Shown here piece by piece: positions 1-12,181 of a stretch of DNA of 64,000 bases. The notes under the pieces were generated by a model. That model searched no databases and had not been told where the DNA came from. It was given only the letters and a program-made list of their open reading frames with translations. Within the stretch, counting starts at the first letter, position 1. The number at the start of each line of letters is the position of its first letter. A program made the position numbers and the translations under genes. This stretch comes from Clarkia xantiana subsp. parviflora (lineage: Eukaryota > Streptophyta > Magnoliopsida > Myrtales > Onagraceae). The stretch is from the NCBI GenBank assembly GCA_036873135.1, contig JAPTYO010000010.1, positions 18,531,772 through 18,595,771 of the forward strand, given 5' to 3'.

Positions 1-3000
1 CCGGATCAAGAAGTTGGAGTTTCAGGGTCAAGCCGGTTCCATAAGAGAAGTGGAGGGTTTTCATATGGGCAGTCGGATAGCAAATCCATATGGTCAAATA
101 ATGCGAGTGTCGTCAAGACTGAGAACAAGGCTCTGAATGATCTCGTACAAACTGACAATGACATGCTTGAGAAATGGAAGAAGAAGAACACGAAAAAGAA
201 GAATTCAACTAATAAGAATTCCAGAGTGGAGGATGATAGATCAGCAAATTCTTCGCCCTCTTCACTTTCCGGGTATGTGGAGAGAGTTTCAACTAAGAAG
301 GAAGCAAATAAAAGAGTTGGTACGAGGTTGGAGGATCCTGCATCATTTCTGGATGATGATGAAGCAATTACAGTGCAGGAGCAAGTTAGGCAGTTAAAGG
401 CTCATGAAGATGAATTTGAGACCTTTAATCTTAAAATTGTTCATCGGAAAAATAGGTATTACCCGGCAAAGATTGAGCTAAATGTACTGCTATTTTCCAG
501 AAGGGTTAAGAACCTAAAAACAGTCTCAGCTATAGGTCATGTTGCTAATTGCTGTACCAGATTTAAAATGTTGATATTCGGTGTCTAAACTATCAGACTG
601 ATTGATTTTCATTTTTTTTATCTTAAAATTGACGAAACAAAAACTTTTTTTAAGCATCAAATAGGTCTAGACCATGAGCAACAAATGAAATACTTTGGGA
701 AATTTAAAAACATGTTTTTATTGCTTAAAACACCAAATTTAATGCCAAAATCATTTGAAAAAAGTGGAAAGCAAGAAATTTGATAGTTAGGACACCAAAT
801 ATCAACAACTTTAAATCTGGGGTAACGATTAGCAACATACATGGCCTATATTAGGGTCTGTTTTTAGGATCTTGACCCTCTTTTTTATAACTTCCATAAT
901 GAAGATTGTAGAAGGCTCTAGTTAATTAAGGGGAGTTATAGCATTAATTTAGCTTGATTTACAACATAAATATGATTCATAAATGGCCAACTATTTCTAA
1001 TTTAGTTTGTGGTTCCTCAGAATTACTTGTTTCACCAAACAATGTTTTTATTTTCCAGGACTGGATTTGAGGAGGATAAGAATTTTCAGGTTGTTTTGAA
1101 CTCAGTTATAGCTGGGAGGTACCATGTTACAGAGTACTTGGGTTCTGCAGCATTCAGCAAGGCTGTTCAAGCCCAGGATCTGCAAACGGGCATGGATGTC
1201 TGTGTCAAGATAATTAAGAACAACAAGGATTTCTTTGATCAGAGCCTTGATGAGATAAAGCTACTCAAGTATGTCAACAAGCATGATCCTGCTGACAAGT
1301 ACCATGTACTTCGGTTATATGATTACTTCTACTTCCGAGTAAGCTCATCGTCGTTTCTTCATCTATTGTTTTTAGGGTAAAGAACATAAAAACAATCCCC
1401 GACTATAGGCCATGTTGCTAATCGCTGTCCTCCTCGGTGTCCCAACTATCAGATTGGCTTACTTCAACTTTTTTCTCTTAAAATTGACGAATAAAAAACA
1501 TTTTTTTAAGCATCAAATAAGTTTAAACCAACAATATGATACTTCGGAAAAGTGAAAAACATGTTTTGTCGGTTAAAACACCAATTTTAATGCAAAATCA
1601 GTCGAAAAAAGTGGAAAGCAACAACTCTGATTGTTGGGACACCGAATGTCAACATTTTAAATCTGGGACGGAGATTAGCAACATAGCCTACGGTTGAGAA
1701 TGTTTTTAGGTTCTTAACCCTTGTTTTTATTTAAAGATATTGAATTTACATGTTTCCTTTCCCTAAATTTCTCTTCGGTAATTTCTTTGCAGGAGCATTT
1801 GTTAATAGTGTGTGAATTACTGAAGGCAAACTTGTACGAGTTCCAAAAGTTCAACAGAGAGTCCGGAGGGGAGGTCTACTTCACCATGCCCAGATTGCAG
1901 GTACCTTCGAACTCCGTTCTTCACATTAAGTACAACATTCTTAATTTTTAACATTTTTCATTTTCTATACGCCGTAATTTGCACAGTCGATAACTATTCA
2001 ATGTCTAGAGGCACTTCAATATCTTCACCGCCTCGGCCTCATACACTGTGACCTAAAACCTGAGAACATTCTAGTGAAGAGTTACAGTAGATGTGAAGTG
2101 AAAGTCATCGATCTTGGGAGCAGCTGTTTTCAGACAGACAACCTTTGTTCTTATGTTCAGTCAAGATCGTACCGTGCCCCGGAAGTCATCTTGGGTCTGC
2201 CGTATGATAAAAAGATCGATATATGGTCTCTCGGCTGCATATTGGCTGAGCTCTGCACTGGAAATGTAAGTTCAGTTTGTTACTTCAGTATTTTTGGTTA
2301 TTTTGCAGAATGAAGGATAAAATTTTGAGTTTGATTATATAGGTGCTGTTCCAAAATGATTCATCTGCTACACTAGTTGCACGTTTGGTGGGGATACTCG
2401 GTCCTATCGATCAAAAGATGCTCGCAAAAGGGCGGGACACGTTCAAATACTTCACTAAGAATCACATGCTTTATGAGCGGAATCAGGTAAATGATTAACT
2501 TTTGTTCTTACTTCTAAATAAGAAGGGGTAAAATGTCACTTTTCTCCCATTGCTTTTGGACATTTCTAAGCAATCTCCTTTTATGTTTTTATTTTAATTT
2601 TTTTTCAGTCCTTTTCTGTTTATGCACTTTTGAAACGTTAGCTCATTTGCCACTTCTCGTCCAAAATTGATGAAACTAATTCATTGTGTCTTGATTTGCA
2701 AGACTCGTTAAAGTTTTTGGAGGCTCAGTTGTAACTCTTGAAAAAATAGGGTTAAGAATATAAAAACAGTTCCAACTAATGGTTATATGTTGCTAATTGT
2801 ATATTTAAAATGTTGATATTCGGTGTACCAACTATCATATTTGTTGTTTTCCACTTTTCGACGTTAAAATTGGTGTTTTAAGCTACAAAAACATGTTGTT
2901 TTCCACTTTTTTCGAATTAATCTTATTTGTTGATCGTGGTTTAGGCGTATTTGATGATTAAAAAACATATATTGTTATATTAAGAGAACATCAACAGATC

Positions 3001-3548
3001 TAATAGTTGGAACACCGACATTTTAAATCTGAAATTGCAATTAGCAACATGATCTATAGTTGAGACTGTTTTTATGTTCTTAAACCGAAAAAGCATTTGG
3101 GTTCGTCTTCGTCATGTTATAATTGATTTCACCCAAAAATACTTTTCAGGTTTACAATTGATCCTTCCTAAACTCTTTCTAAGTGTAGCAACTGACCTTC
3201 TATAAATCAGTCATGTTCGATTTTGGACAGTATGGTTAATTTTGCAAAAATCGTGGAAAGAGAAAATGGCAAAAATTGGAAGGATTTGTTACACAAATAG
3301 GGATTTCCTGGGTTCTTGCAATTTGAAGAAGCTGATTTTTGTAAGTAATAATATTGCAGGAGACTAATAAAGTGGAATACTTGATACCGAAAAAGACATC
3401 AGTGAGGCACCGACTCCAGATGGGGGACCAAGGCTTCGTAGACTTTGTATCCCATCTGCTCCAAGTGAACCCCAAGAAACGACCGACTGCATCCGAGGCT
3501 TTGAAGCATCCATGGCTGTCTTTTCCTTACGAACCAATATCTTCTTGA
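1..3548 (+). CDS. DYRK-family protein kinase, 3' part (5' end outside window)
   Basis: Six exons in the window: 1-455, 1059-1338, 1793-1900, 1987-2265, 2343-2486 and 3360-3548 (TGA). All introns are GT-AG and the phases join cleanly, giving 484 residues; the frame is open from base 1, so the start lies upstream. Residues 1-150 are a charged, low-complexity N-terminal region. The kinase domain begins near residue 173: glycine loop GSAAFSKA (180-187), ATP-binding Lys202 in VCVKII, catalytic HCDLKPEN (301-308, Cys replacing Arg of HRD), DLG (323-325) instead of DFG, and an activation loop [11 protein letters not shown] (337-347). The YxQSR tyrosine of the loop is typical of DYRK kinases, which autophosphorylate there and then act on Ser/Thr. 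It closely resembles the plant-specific DYRK clade as I recall it. Substrates cannot be read from sequence. Introns 1, 2 and 5 each hold the same MITE. Confidence 0.93.
503..878. mobile_element. MITE family A, copy 1 (kinase intron 1)
   Basis: The left end GGGTTAAGAACCTA and the right end (reverse complement AGGGTCAAGATCCTA) form terminal inverted repeats, extended inward by a shared block around 'catgttgctaattgc'. The body aligns with copies 2 and 3 in the same gene. No clear target duplication remains, so this is probably the oldest of the three. Confidence 0.75.
1375..1720. mobile_element. MITE family A, copy 2 (kinase intron 2), with 9-bp TSD
   Basis: A 346-bp element with inverted ends GGGTAAAGAAC / GTTCTTAACCC. 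It is flanked by a perfect 9-bp direct repeat TTGTTTTTA at 1366-1374 and 1721-1729. A 9-bp duplication fits Mutator-like (MULE) transposition. No coding capacity. Confidence 0.85.
2749..3086. mobile_element. MITE family A, copy 3 (kinase intron 5)
   Basis: About 338 bp with ends GGGTTAAGAATATA and (reverse complement) GGTTTAAGAACATA, and the same interior as copies 1 and 2. The flanks GAAAAAATA (2740-2748) and GAAAAAGCA (3087-3095) match at 7 of 9 positions, a slightly decayed 9-bp TSD. Confidence 0.78.
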
Positions 3549-5027
3549 CATATGGCCATTGACACTGCCTGTTGTGTATCTGTATCGTGGAAGAAGTAAC
3601 TAATTCCAGGTGAATTGGCCTTTTTGATGAGGTTGTATGGTGGAATGTGTTGTACATTATTATGAGTGGTGTATTCATAATTCTTTTTCTAAGTGTTAAG
3701 CTCCATGAATTCATCATATAGTTGTACGGTTGGTTATGTATCATCATTATTCATTCTTTAGGGTAGTTTGAATTCGATTGAGCTCAAAAATTTTAAACTT
3801 GAATCAGGCTTGCATCCAAGCTTAATTAACTGACCAATAAGCCCTTCCTTATTAGTAAGACACACGGTTAACCCTATTATTAACTATACTTCAACACATT
3901 CTCTTAACTTGATATTTGCGTAGATTGGTTTATAACACTCTCATCACTTGTATTGTTGGTCCCAATGTTTTGAAAACCCGATACGGTAATGTATCAGTTC
4001 CCAATCTGACTTGTTGAGAACTCCACCATGAATTTGTCCTACATCGGTGAGTTTAATAGATTAGATCAACTATATAAGTAAGTGAGCTACCTCCTCCTAT
4101 CACCAATTGGTTTTAGGATGTGACCCACTTGTAAAAATAGTTGCTCTATATTGACTCATTGGATTTGACTCGGTCCAATGTGAAATTTAAAATGACTGGT
4201 CTGTACCTATTTAATCAATTTTTTTTATAAAAACATAATCTTAATTTCTAAACCTTCAAACCTATCCCAGTTAAGTTTTCTTTTTTTGAACTAGAAAACC
4301 GACACCAATTTATCCGGACCAACCTGATTTTCACTCGTTGAATTGGTTTCATTGTATTCTATTTTTTTACTAGAAACTGGCCCATGCTGTAACCTACCTA
4401 TTCAGTATCTGATCCGATCTTACTGCGAATCCGGTCTTCAAACATTGGTTGGTGCGTCCATATCTTCACGGGCACCAAGTCCTCCTCATCCCATCAATAA
4501 TTATTTTGCACTCCTAAATATTTATTAATAATAATAAAATAATGTCCTTTATCCCTCTACCTAAACATTTAGATGCTAGTGGAGCCGATGTTAACGAATT
4601 AATGGATATACTAGTTGTTTACTAAATCTGATTAGAAAAACTCTCAACTAATAAGCATGGGGAGTTGAATATTACGTAACATGATAAATTTAGCATCGTC
4701 AATACTAAACTAAACTATAAAAGTGCATTGATTGATTCATTATGTTAGGAATTGGAAGTGTGAGGATTAATATGTGCCAAAAATAAAGTTTAGGATGTAA
4801 CTAATAAACTAAAGAGGTGCGGGTAAGAATGTTACATTTTCACAACTTCAGAGTGATATGCAAAATAACAAAAAAATAGAGAACGTTGCAGTAGCAGTCT
4901 TCTTCTCCATCATCATCATCATTCCATTTCCCTTCCTCGTATAGAAATAGTCCAGAGGGAGTTCGGGATCTCTTCTTCTCTCCATCTTCTCGCTGGTCAG
5001 CTGGTTCTTTCAACAGGACGACAGGCC
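3549..5027. other. Intergenic: 3'UTR of the kinase, 5'UTR of the TM9SF gene
   Basis: No coding signal. The first few hundred bases should be the 3'UTR and terminator of the kinase. 3960-4460 contains a diverged dispersed repeat rich in 'ccggtt/aaccgg' motifs; a similar block recurs around 43600-43900. The CT-rich stretch 4895-5027 (runs of tcttctcc and catcatcatc) is the likely 5'UTR of the next gene. Confidence 0.5.
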
Positions 5028-7958
5028 ATGGCGAAGTCAGTGGCGGTGTTCATCATCGCCGTCTTGACTCTATGCTTTGCTCATCACGTGAGATCTGACG
5101 CCTCCGATCACCGTTACAAGGAGGGAGATCTGGTTCCTCTCTATGCCAACAAAGTCGGCCCATTTCACAATCCTAGGTAATGCCGACGAATCTTGGACTA
5201 TTAACTTGCGATTTGTCTGTGTCGGTGGTGTAAATATCTAGATTGGATCTTGGAGAATTGGTTTGTTGCTGATCAGATGCCAAAGGTTCGACTTTGTTGG
5301 AGGGGAGTAAAATCAATGGCCGAATTGGCTTATCTCGAGCTGTAAAATAGAGAAGTCTGTTGAAGTTCTCATAATTGGACATCGTACCAATTTCTGTAAT
5401 GGGAATCTCTACAATATGTTGTTGCGGCGGAATTCATCTCAGTTTGGTTTTGCATTGTGAGCTAGATCTAGCTCTGTTAGGGTGTAATTGTACACATCAT
5501 TTGTACGAACTTTTGGAAATCATCCCTCTTGTGCAGAAATAGCAATCTGTTCAGATATGTATGCTACTATGCTCTTGTATGCATCAGCATTCTAGCTAAA
5601 CCCGATCCCGACATTAATGTAGTACCGGGACTTAGTTATAAATGGAACACTGAGATGAATGCAAACACATTGTGAAAATTGTAGCTGGAAACTAATACTT
5701 GGTTGTTGCTAGCTTTAAGCATTTTTGAGTGTGATGACTTATAAACCTGATTCTACCTGCATATTTGAGTTATTGATTGATCATATATCCTGCTGGACTG
5801 CTGCTGTACTGAGGCAACAAATATTGTGTTGATCGATTTTGTAGCAATCTCTGTGGATCTTGAGCTTTTTGAACTTAATCTGTCTCAAATGATCTAATGT
5901 GTTTGTATCTACCGTGCAGTGAAACTTATCGTTACTTTGATCTTCCATTCTGCACCCCAGGTTTGAATATATTTCGGGCTTACTTCTTTATGATTCATTT
6001 TTTGGTTTCTGTATTTAATCTGGTCAGTCTGACTTTACTGCAGATCACTTGAAAGAGAAAAAGGAAGCTCTTGGTGAAGTACTAAATGGTGATCGTCTGG
6101 TCAGTGCACCCTACCAACTGGACTTCCAGAAAGATAAGGAAACCGAGGTTGTTTGCAAGAAACGGCTAAAAAAGGAAGAGGTGGCCCAATTCCGCCATGC
6201 AGTCATCAAGGATTATTATTTCCAGATGTACTATGATGACTTGCCGATTTGGGGTTTCATCGGTAAAGTTGATAAGGAAGGAAAAGATCCGAGTGACTAC
6301 AAGTACTACCTCTATAAGCACATCCATTTTGATATTTTCTACAACAAGGACAGAGTGATTGAGATCAATGTCCGTACAGATCCAAATGCCCTTGTCGATG
6401 TAACAGAGGACAAAGAGGTTGATGTTGAATTCATGTACACGGTTAAGTGGAAGGAAACAAACACTCCTTTTGATAAGAGAATGGATAAGTATTCACAGTC
6501 ATCGTCTTTGCCCCATCATTTGGAGATCCACTGGTTTTCAATCATAAACTCGTGTGTCACAGTTCTTCTCTTGACGGGATTCCTCGCTACAATTCTGATG
6601 AGAGTTCTCAAGAATGATTTTGTCAAGTAAGAAAAACCCATCTTCAAGATTTTACATAACCGCATTCTATTGCCTTGTCCTCTCACTAATGATATTTGTT
6701 ATTCTTTACAGATACGCTCACGACGAGGAAACAGCTGAAGACCAGGAAGAGACTGGATGGAAATACATACATGGAGATGTATTTAGGTACCCGAAACACA
6801 AGTCACTCTTCGCTGCAGCACTTGGCTCCGGCACCCAGCTTTTTACCCTGTAAGAAGTAACTCGATTTTCCATCTTGTCTACAAATACCCGGTAAATCCA
6901 TGTTGCTATTTTTTATATTAACACCGCTACATACTTTCCGCAGTACTGTGTTTATCTTTATACTGGCATTGGTTGGTGTGTTCTACCCATACAATAGAGG
7001 AGCTCTCTTTACTGCATTGGTTCTCATATATGCACTCACATCGGGAATAGCAGGGTACACAGCCACCGCATTTTACTGTCAGCTCGAAGGATCAAACTGG
7101 GTATGCTCAATGTTAAAATAAATTATATCCGGTATCGCCTTTTATTTATGCATTTAAATTTTCTTCATGGCAGGTTCGGAATCTGTTACTGACCGGATGC
7201 CTTTTCTGTGGACCGTTGTTTCTCACTTTCTGCTTCCTCAACACCGTTGCAATTGTGTACACGGCCACAGCTGCACTCCCTTTCGGCACCATTGTGGTGA
7301 TAATTCTGATCTGGACACTCGTGACATCACCTCTGCTCGTATTGGGTGGGATTGCTGGGAAAAACAGCAAAGCCGAGTTCCAAGCTCCTTGCCGAACCAC
7401 AAAATATCCGAGAGAGATCCCGCCATTGCCGTGGTACAGAGCAACAATCCCGCAGATGGCAATGGCTGGTTTTCTCCCTTTCAGTGCCATATACATCGAA
7501 CTCTACTATATCTTTGCAAGCGTTTGGGGCCACAGAATCTACACGATCTACAGTATCTTATTCATTGTCTTCATCATTCTCCTGATCGTCACTGCTTTCA
7601 TTACTGTGGCCTTGACGTATTTCCAACTGGCTGCTGAGGATCACGAATGGTGGTGGAGGTATAGAGAATTAATTGTCTTTATATCTATCTTTTTTCAGAA
7701 CATTAAATTGTTAATTTACCAATGAAAATTCGATGCAGATCATTCCTTTGTGGTGGATCAACTGGGTTATTCATATATGCGTATTGCTTGTACTACTATT
7801 ATGCTCGGTCAGACATGTCGGGTTTCATGCAAACTTCCTTCTTCTTCGGGTACATGGCGTGCATCTGCTACGGATTCTTCCTCATGCTCGGGATGATTGG
7901 ATTCAGGGCAGCCCTGCTGTTTGTGCGCCATATTTACCGTTCCATCAAGTGCGAATAG
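5028..7958 (+). CDS. Transmembrane 9 superfamily (EMP70/TMN) protein
   Basis: Seven exons: 5028-5176, 5920-5960 (a 41-nt micro-exon), 6044-6626, 6712-6849, 6944-7100, 7174-7658 and 7739-7958. All junctions are GT-AG and in phase, giving 590 residues, the usual length for plant TMN proteins. The ATG is followed by a hydrophobic signal peptide (residues 2-18), then a long lumenal domain containing NKVGPFHNPSETY. After it come about nine membrane segments, as in the EMP70 family (PF02990). The C-terminus ends in I-K-C-E, matching the KxD/E tail that retains plant EMP/TMN proteins in the Golgi through coat binding. Family members act in Golgi/endosomal trafficking and sorting; the specific cargo is unknown. 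The gene looks intact. A CT-rich leader lies just upstream and the 743-nt first intron is the longest. Confidence 0.95.
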
Positions 7959-8649
7959 TTAGCAGCAACGGACCAAACCGTGGCTCCAAACATTCCAAGT
8001 ATTCCTTTCTTCTTTTTAGACTCTAATTCGGTTGCTTATTTCTTTGTAAGAGAGGAATTGATCTGCAGTAATTTTGTAGTGCCTACTGTCTCGTCCCATA
8101 AGTTGCCTTTGCATTAGTTTCTCTGCTTATTCTGCAATACAACTTTTCTATTAATACTCCATCTCTTTCCCTCTATTACAGTACTTGATACTGTGTGTTC
8201 TGTGGCTGAATCTTCTTAGGATCCGATTTGGTGGCTATTCCGTGGTTAAGTTAAGAATCCAAAAAACATTTCAATTGTACCTCATGTTGCTAGTTGTACT
8301 AAATTTGAAATGTTAATATTCATGATACCAAACACGATCTTTCTAAATTAAAGAAAAAAAAAAAGACGGCGGGATTTAAAAACTCAATGAAACGAAAATA
8401 TGTTCTTTAAGCATCAAATAAGTCTAAATGGATAATCAACCAGATATTTGGGTGCCTGCGAGATCCGATTGATTAGATGTCTCGGCTAACTTGTATGTTT
8501 TGAATTTGGTTGTACCGATTTGCTTTGAATCGGTGTAACATCTCGTTCTAGTATAATATTCTTTTTTTCTACCTAGAAAATTTATACTTTTTCCACTAAA
8601 AAAATTGATATTTTGGAAATATGAAAAATATGTTTTTTTTTTTGTTAAT

Positions 8650-9693
8650 AACTTATGAAAGCTCTGAATAATGATTCATATTAACTGATGATGTCTGAAG
8701 TTTCAAAAGTTAATATGGAGGGTCTGAAGTTTTAACTTTGTTGAATTTTGATTTTCCGTCCAAATTTTCTGTCAAATTTAACAGAACCACGTGAAATGTC
8801 AGAATTACCCATTTGCAATATTTTAGACAATTTAATAGTTTAATTAATTTTGGCAAAAAAAAGTTTAATTAATGGAACATGAAATGACTAGAATACCCCT
8901 CTAATCAACTCCAGCCACCGCCATCCCGGTTCCGGCCACCACCGCCACCCAGGCTCCGGCGACCACCACCCCGGCTCCGACGAGCACCACCCAACTATGG
9001 CGAACGCCACCACGGCTCCGGCGATCGCCACCCCGGCTCCGCCGACCACCACCCCGACTCCGGCGACGACCACCATCGGAGTTTGTTGGTGCTCACCGGA
9101 GTCGGAGTGGCGGTCGCCGGAGTCGTGGTGACGGTCGACGGAGTCGTGGTGGCGGTCGCCGGAGCTGTGGTGGCGGTCGCCGGTGCCGTGGTGGCGGTCG
9201 CCGGAGCCGTGGTGGCGGTCGCCGGACCCGTGGTGGCGGTCGCCGGAGCCGTGGTGGCGGTCGCCGGACCCGTGGTTGCGGTCGCCGGAGCCGGGGTGGT
9301 GGTGGTTGCCGGAGCCAGAGTCGTGGTACCCTTTTTTTTTTGCTTTAAGGGCACTTTCGTCTTTTCATTTCAAGCATGTGAAGCGGTCGCCGGAGCCGGG
9401 GTGGTGGTTGTTGCCGGAGCGAGAGTCGTAGTACCCCATTTTTGCTTTAATGGCATTTTCGTCTTTTCATTTAAAGCATGTGAAGGGCACACTTTGATAG
9501 ATGTATACATTTGGGATTTAATTTTGTTTCCGGTCACATGCCAAGCACGTGACCGAATTCTAATCACTTTTAACAGCAAAAATTGAAGGAGACCTATTAT
9601 ATAAACAAAATTGAAACCTCAAACCCTTTATATTAATTTTTGAAACTTCAAAACTCAACGGTTAATATGGATTATTCAAACCTTTCATAGGTT
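8650..9693. mobile_element. MITE with GC-rich minisatellite core (family D)
   Basis: Inverted ends AACTTATGAAAG / CTTTCATAGGTT extend with mismatches to about 35 bp. Inside the ends lie blocks shared with the MITEs at 24026 and 29578: 'gtctgaagtttc', 'ttttccgtccaaatttt', 'gtcaaatttaacaga' and a 'cacgtgacc' block. The centre (about 8900-9440) is sharply GC-rich and repetitive, unlike the AT-rich surroundings. No TSD could be fixed. The long in-frame Ala/Thr/Pro or Val/Ala/Gly ORFs in the core are repeat by-products, not a gene. Confidence 0.65.
9113..9301 (+). repeat. 21-bp GC-rich minisatellite, nine copies
   Basis: Nine back-to-back units of the type gtcgccggagccgtggtggcg, starting at 9113 and stepping by exactly 21 bp, with one or a few substitutions each. 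Less regular related sequence continues on both sides. Because 21 is a multiple of 3, both strands stay open. Confidence 0.9.
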
Positions 9694-10198
9694 TAACCAT
9701 TTATTTTTACTAAAAATATCAATTTTAAAGTCAAAATAAGTTGAAAAAAATGGAGAAAGCAACAAATTTGATAGTTGAAAATTGAAATACCGAATATGAA
9801 CATCTGAAATGGCTAAAAAAATAAACATGATCTACAATTGAAACTTTTTTGATGATAAATGAGCAAACCTTCGATAGCAAGGTTTTAGTACTAGGTAGGT
9901 TCAACAAGTTAATAGCGTTTTGAGTTTTATAAAATAAATTCTCCATCAATATAAATAGTTTGTGTGTGGCTTTTGGTTTCCATTATCAAAAATGTTTTAT
10001 TAGTGGCAAATGAAATTATTGCTAACACAATAGCATAAAAAACTATCACAACTAATCATAAGGCGACATATACTTGAGACGAATGCTTTTTCCCCTGCAC
10101 ATAATAACTAAGCACCACATTATCCCCCTAGTAACCCCCCCACCATCTGAAGAAACTAACAATGGTAATGCATACCTTCACCTTCGATATCGTACTAA

Positions 10199-12181
10199 TT
10201 ACGACTGTTGCCTCTGTTCATTCTTCCATGAATTCTTCGCAGCTTCCGCGGCCTCAGACGACCCCGAGCCACCCGACTCTCCTTCCAATTCTTTCTTCGG
10301 CTTCGAGAAGAACGGGTCCCACTCATGAAACCCGGCTTCCCTTTGCCCTTCATCTAACAACTCGTACTTCCAACTGTTCTCTTCGATGAAGTTATCATAC
10401 TCGGTCCGGCCCTCGATCATGTTCTTCCTCAACCTCGTCACTTTGTCTATAATCGCCTGAACAGACACATCGAACGAGTCCTTAAATGTCTCCAACTTGG
10501 ACCGCGGGTCTGCATATATAATCCTCGGAATCAGACCAATCACAACCTCCCTCATGATCTTCACCTGGTCCGGCGAAATCTGCCTCAGCCTCTCCTCCAT
10601 ACTGATGTTGCGTTTCCGAATATCGTCCTCCGGGATGAACACGGAATATGTTGAGAAATTCTTGGGGAGGTGCCACGTGTACTGAGTGTAGGCGGACCCC
10701 GGGTGGAAAAACACGGGTATGCAACCAGCAAGGATCGAGTCAAAGGCGGATCGTCTTGTGTAGGAATCGCCCTGAGGTTGGAGGCAGAAGAGAGAGCTCT
10801 GGAACATCTGCATGATGCTGCTTGGAGAATGGCACTTGCTTTCTCCGAAATCACACTCCAATAACTTGCAAGAACTCGATCCCCGACATTGATCAATGAT
10901 TTGGCCTCGGATTGACTTTGCGTTACCTGGGCGAGGCGCACCTGCAAATTGGGATTGCAATTTATGATACCGCGTAAATTGTACAAATTATCCGACTCAC
11001 ACATTATTGGCTATTAGTTTTGATATTTTAGGGTTTACTATTTCAATCTCACCTACTCATAGTTTTCATGAAAATGTATGTATACCTGCAAAGGAGAAGA
11101 GCCATTTCCGATCCAGATTCCGCATCCTGTCCTGCCACATGAACACTTCGGAATCTTTCGCAGGATGGAAGTAAGTTGGGTAGGGTATTCCGAAATCATT
11201 CGCATTCCACGGGCTTGATTCAACCACAAGCATAGACATATTCCTTGCTTCGGGAAGAAACAGAAGCTTGTTGCCCCAATCTTGGTTGTTCTCTGTCAAC
11301 CGTCTAAAATCCCAAGTAATCCTTCCAGCAACAAGAAAATGGTCTTTGCCTCCCATGACATTCCACTCGGGTCTCTTTGTCAACCAATCTACCAAATCGA
11401 GCGAAGCTGCATCTCTAACCGTGGTGTTGTAACCCCACAGATACCGTGCGATATCGAAACCTGCATAGAATGGAACAAAGACGGCGGCTGCAAGGGAAGA
11501 ATCGTTGGTGATGCATTCATACTGCTTCATCCTGTTGTTGAAGATGACGTCAACAGCAAACTGGTTTGTGGCGTACCATCCCGTGTTGGAGAAAACTCCC
11601 TCGACGTTTTCGAGTGGTGGGCCCAGACCTGCATTGCTTGTGAACTTGCACATGTTGGTCCAAAGGCTCAAGCTTCTGCATTCCTTGAGCATGTCCTCAT
11701 TGAACCTTGAAGGTAGATCATGAACGTATATGTATCTGCCTCCGCATGGATCGCTCTTGTTATCGATCGTCCCGAGGGCTCTCATGAATGGGAAATTAAC
11801 AGTTTCAGGTTCCTGAGACTTTACTTCTTCCTCTGGTTTCTGAGGTAGAGCTTCTTCTTCCTTAGGTTTCTGAGATTGAGCTTCTTCTTGATGAACCCGA
11901 GTTTCATCATGGTTCAAGTAGATAATCTCTGAGGTATTTGAAGGCTCGGGTGTCTTGTATATGACTGGGCTAGATTCAAGTACAGTGACAAAGGAAGAAG
12001 GTTCTAGATTGGGGGATTCAACAACAGCACTGCCACCAAGAACCACAAAATGGAAGTACAGAAGCAATGTCCAGAAAAATGCAGATAACAAAACCAACAA
12101 ACAGAGTCGAGATCGTTGATTCTTAGGTGAGCCCTTCTCCATTAATGTTAACTGAAGAGTGGCCGGTGACCGGCGTCTCAT
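10199..12181 (-). CDS. MUR3: Xyloglucan galactosyltransferase, MUR3/KATAMARI1 type (GT47)
   Basis: Two exons on the minus strand: 12181-11086 and 10941-10199, joined by a GT-AG intron inside the conserved [11 protein letters not shown] motif. The product is 612 residues if translation starts at the ATG at 12181 (MRRRSP..., as I recall for Arabidopsis MUR3); an in-frame ATG at 12256 would add 25 low-complexity residues. One transmembrane segment near residues 26-48 makes it a type II Golgi protein. A Glu/Gln/Pro/Lys-rich stem follows, then the exostosin/GT47 domain with [62 protein letters not shown] and [19 protein letters not shown]3 transfers galactose to a specific xylosyl residue of the xyloglucan side chain in primary walls. 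The gene looks intact; no truncation is seen. Confidence 0.94.

Larger units (their letters stand above)
8244..9865. mobile_element. MITE family A, copy 4, decayed and split by another MITE
   Basis: The left part (about 8244-8649) aligns with the family A interior ('catgttgctagttgtactaaatttgaaatgtt' type block), with an extra insertion of about 150 bp near 8430-8590. The right part (about 9694-9865) aligns with the remainder ('aaaatatcaattttaaag', then 'aacatgatctacaattg'). The break falls at a position that is continuous in copies 1-3, so the segment 8650-9693 was inserted later. The outer ends are degraded and no TSD is visible. Confidence 0.65.

Noticed and set aside
7167..7637. Alternative frames across the TM9SF gene
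   Set aside because: Shadows of exon 6, whose own frame gives clear multi-pass membrane sequence and correct splice phases.
9113..9301. Possible CRISPR-like array
   Set aside because: No spacers: units are contiguous. The same holds for the arrays at 34633 and 38464, and the genome is a plant.
8995..9586. Long Ala/Thr/Pro-rich (minus) and Val/Ala/Gly-rich (plus) ORFs
   Set aside because: Both are open only because a 21-bp repeat is in frame on every strand; no start context, splice structure or domain.
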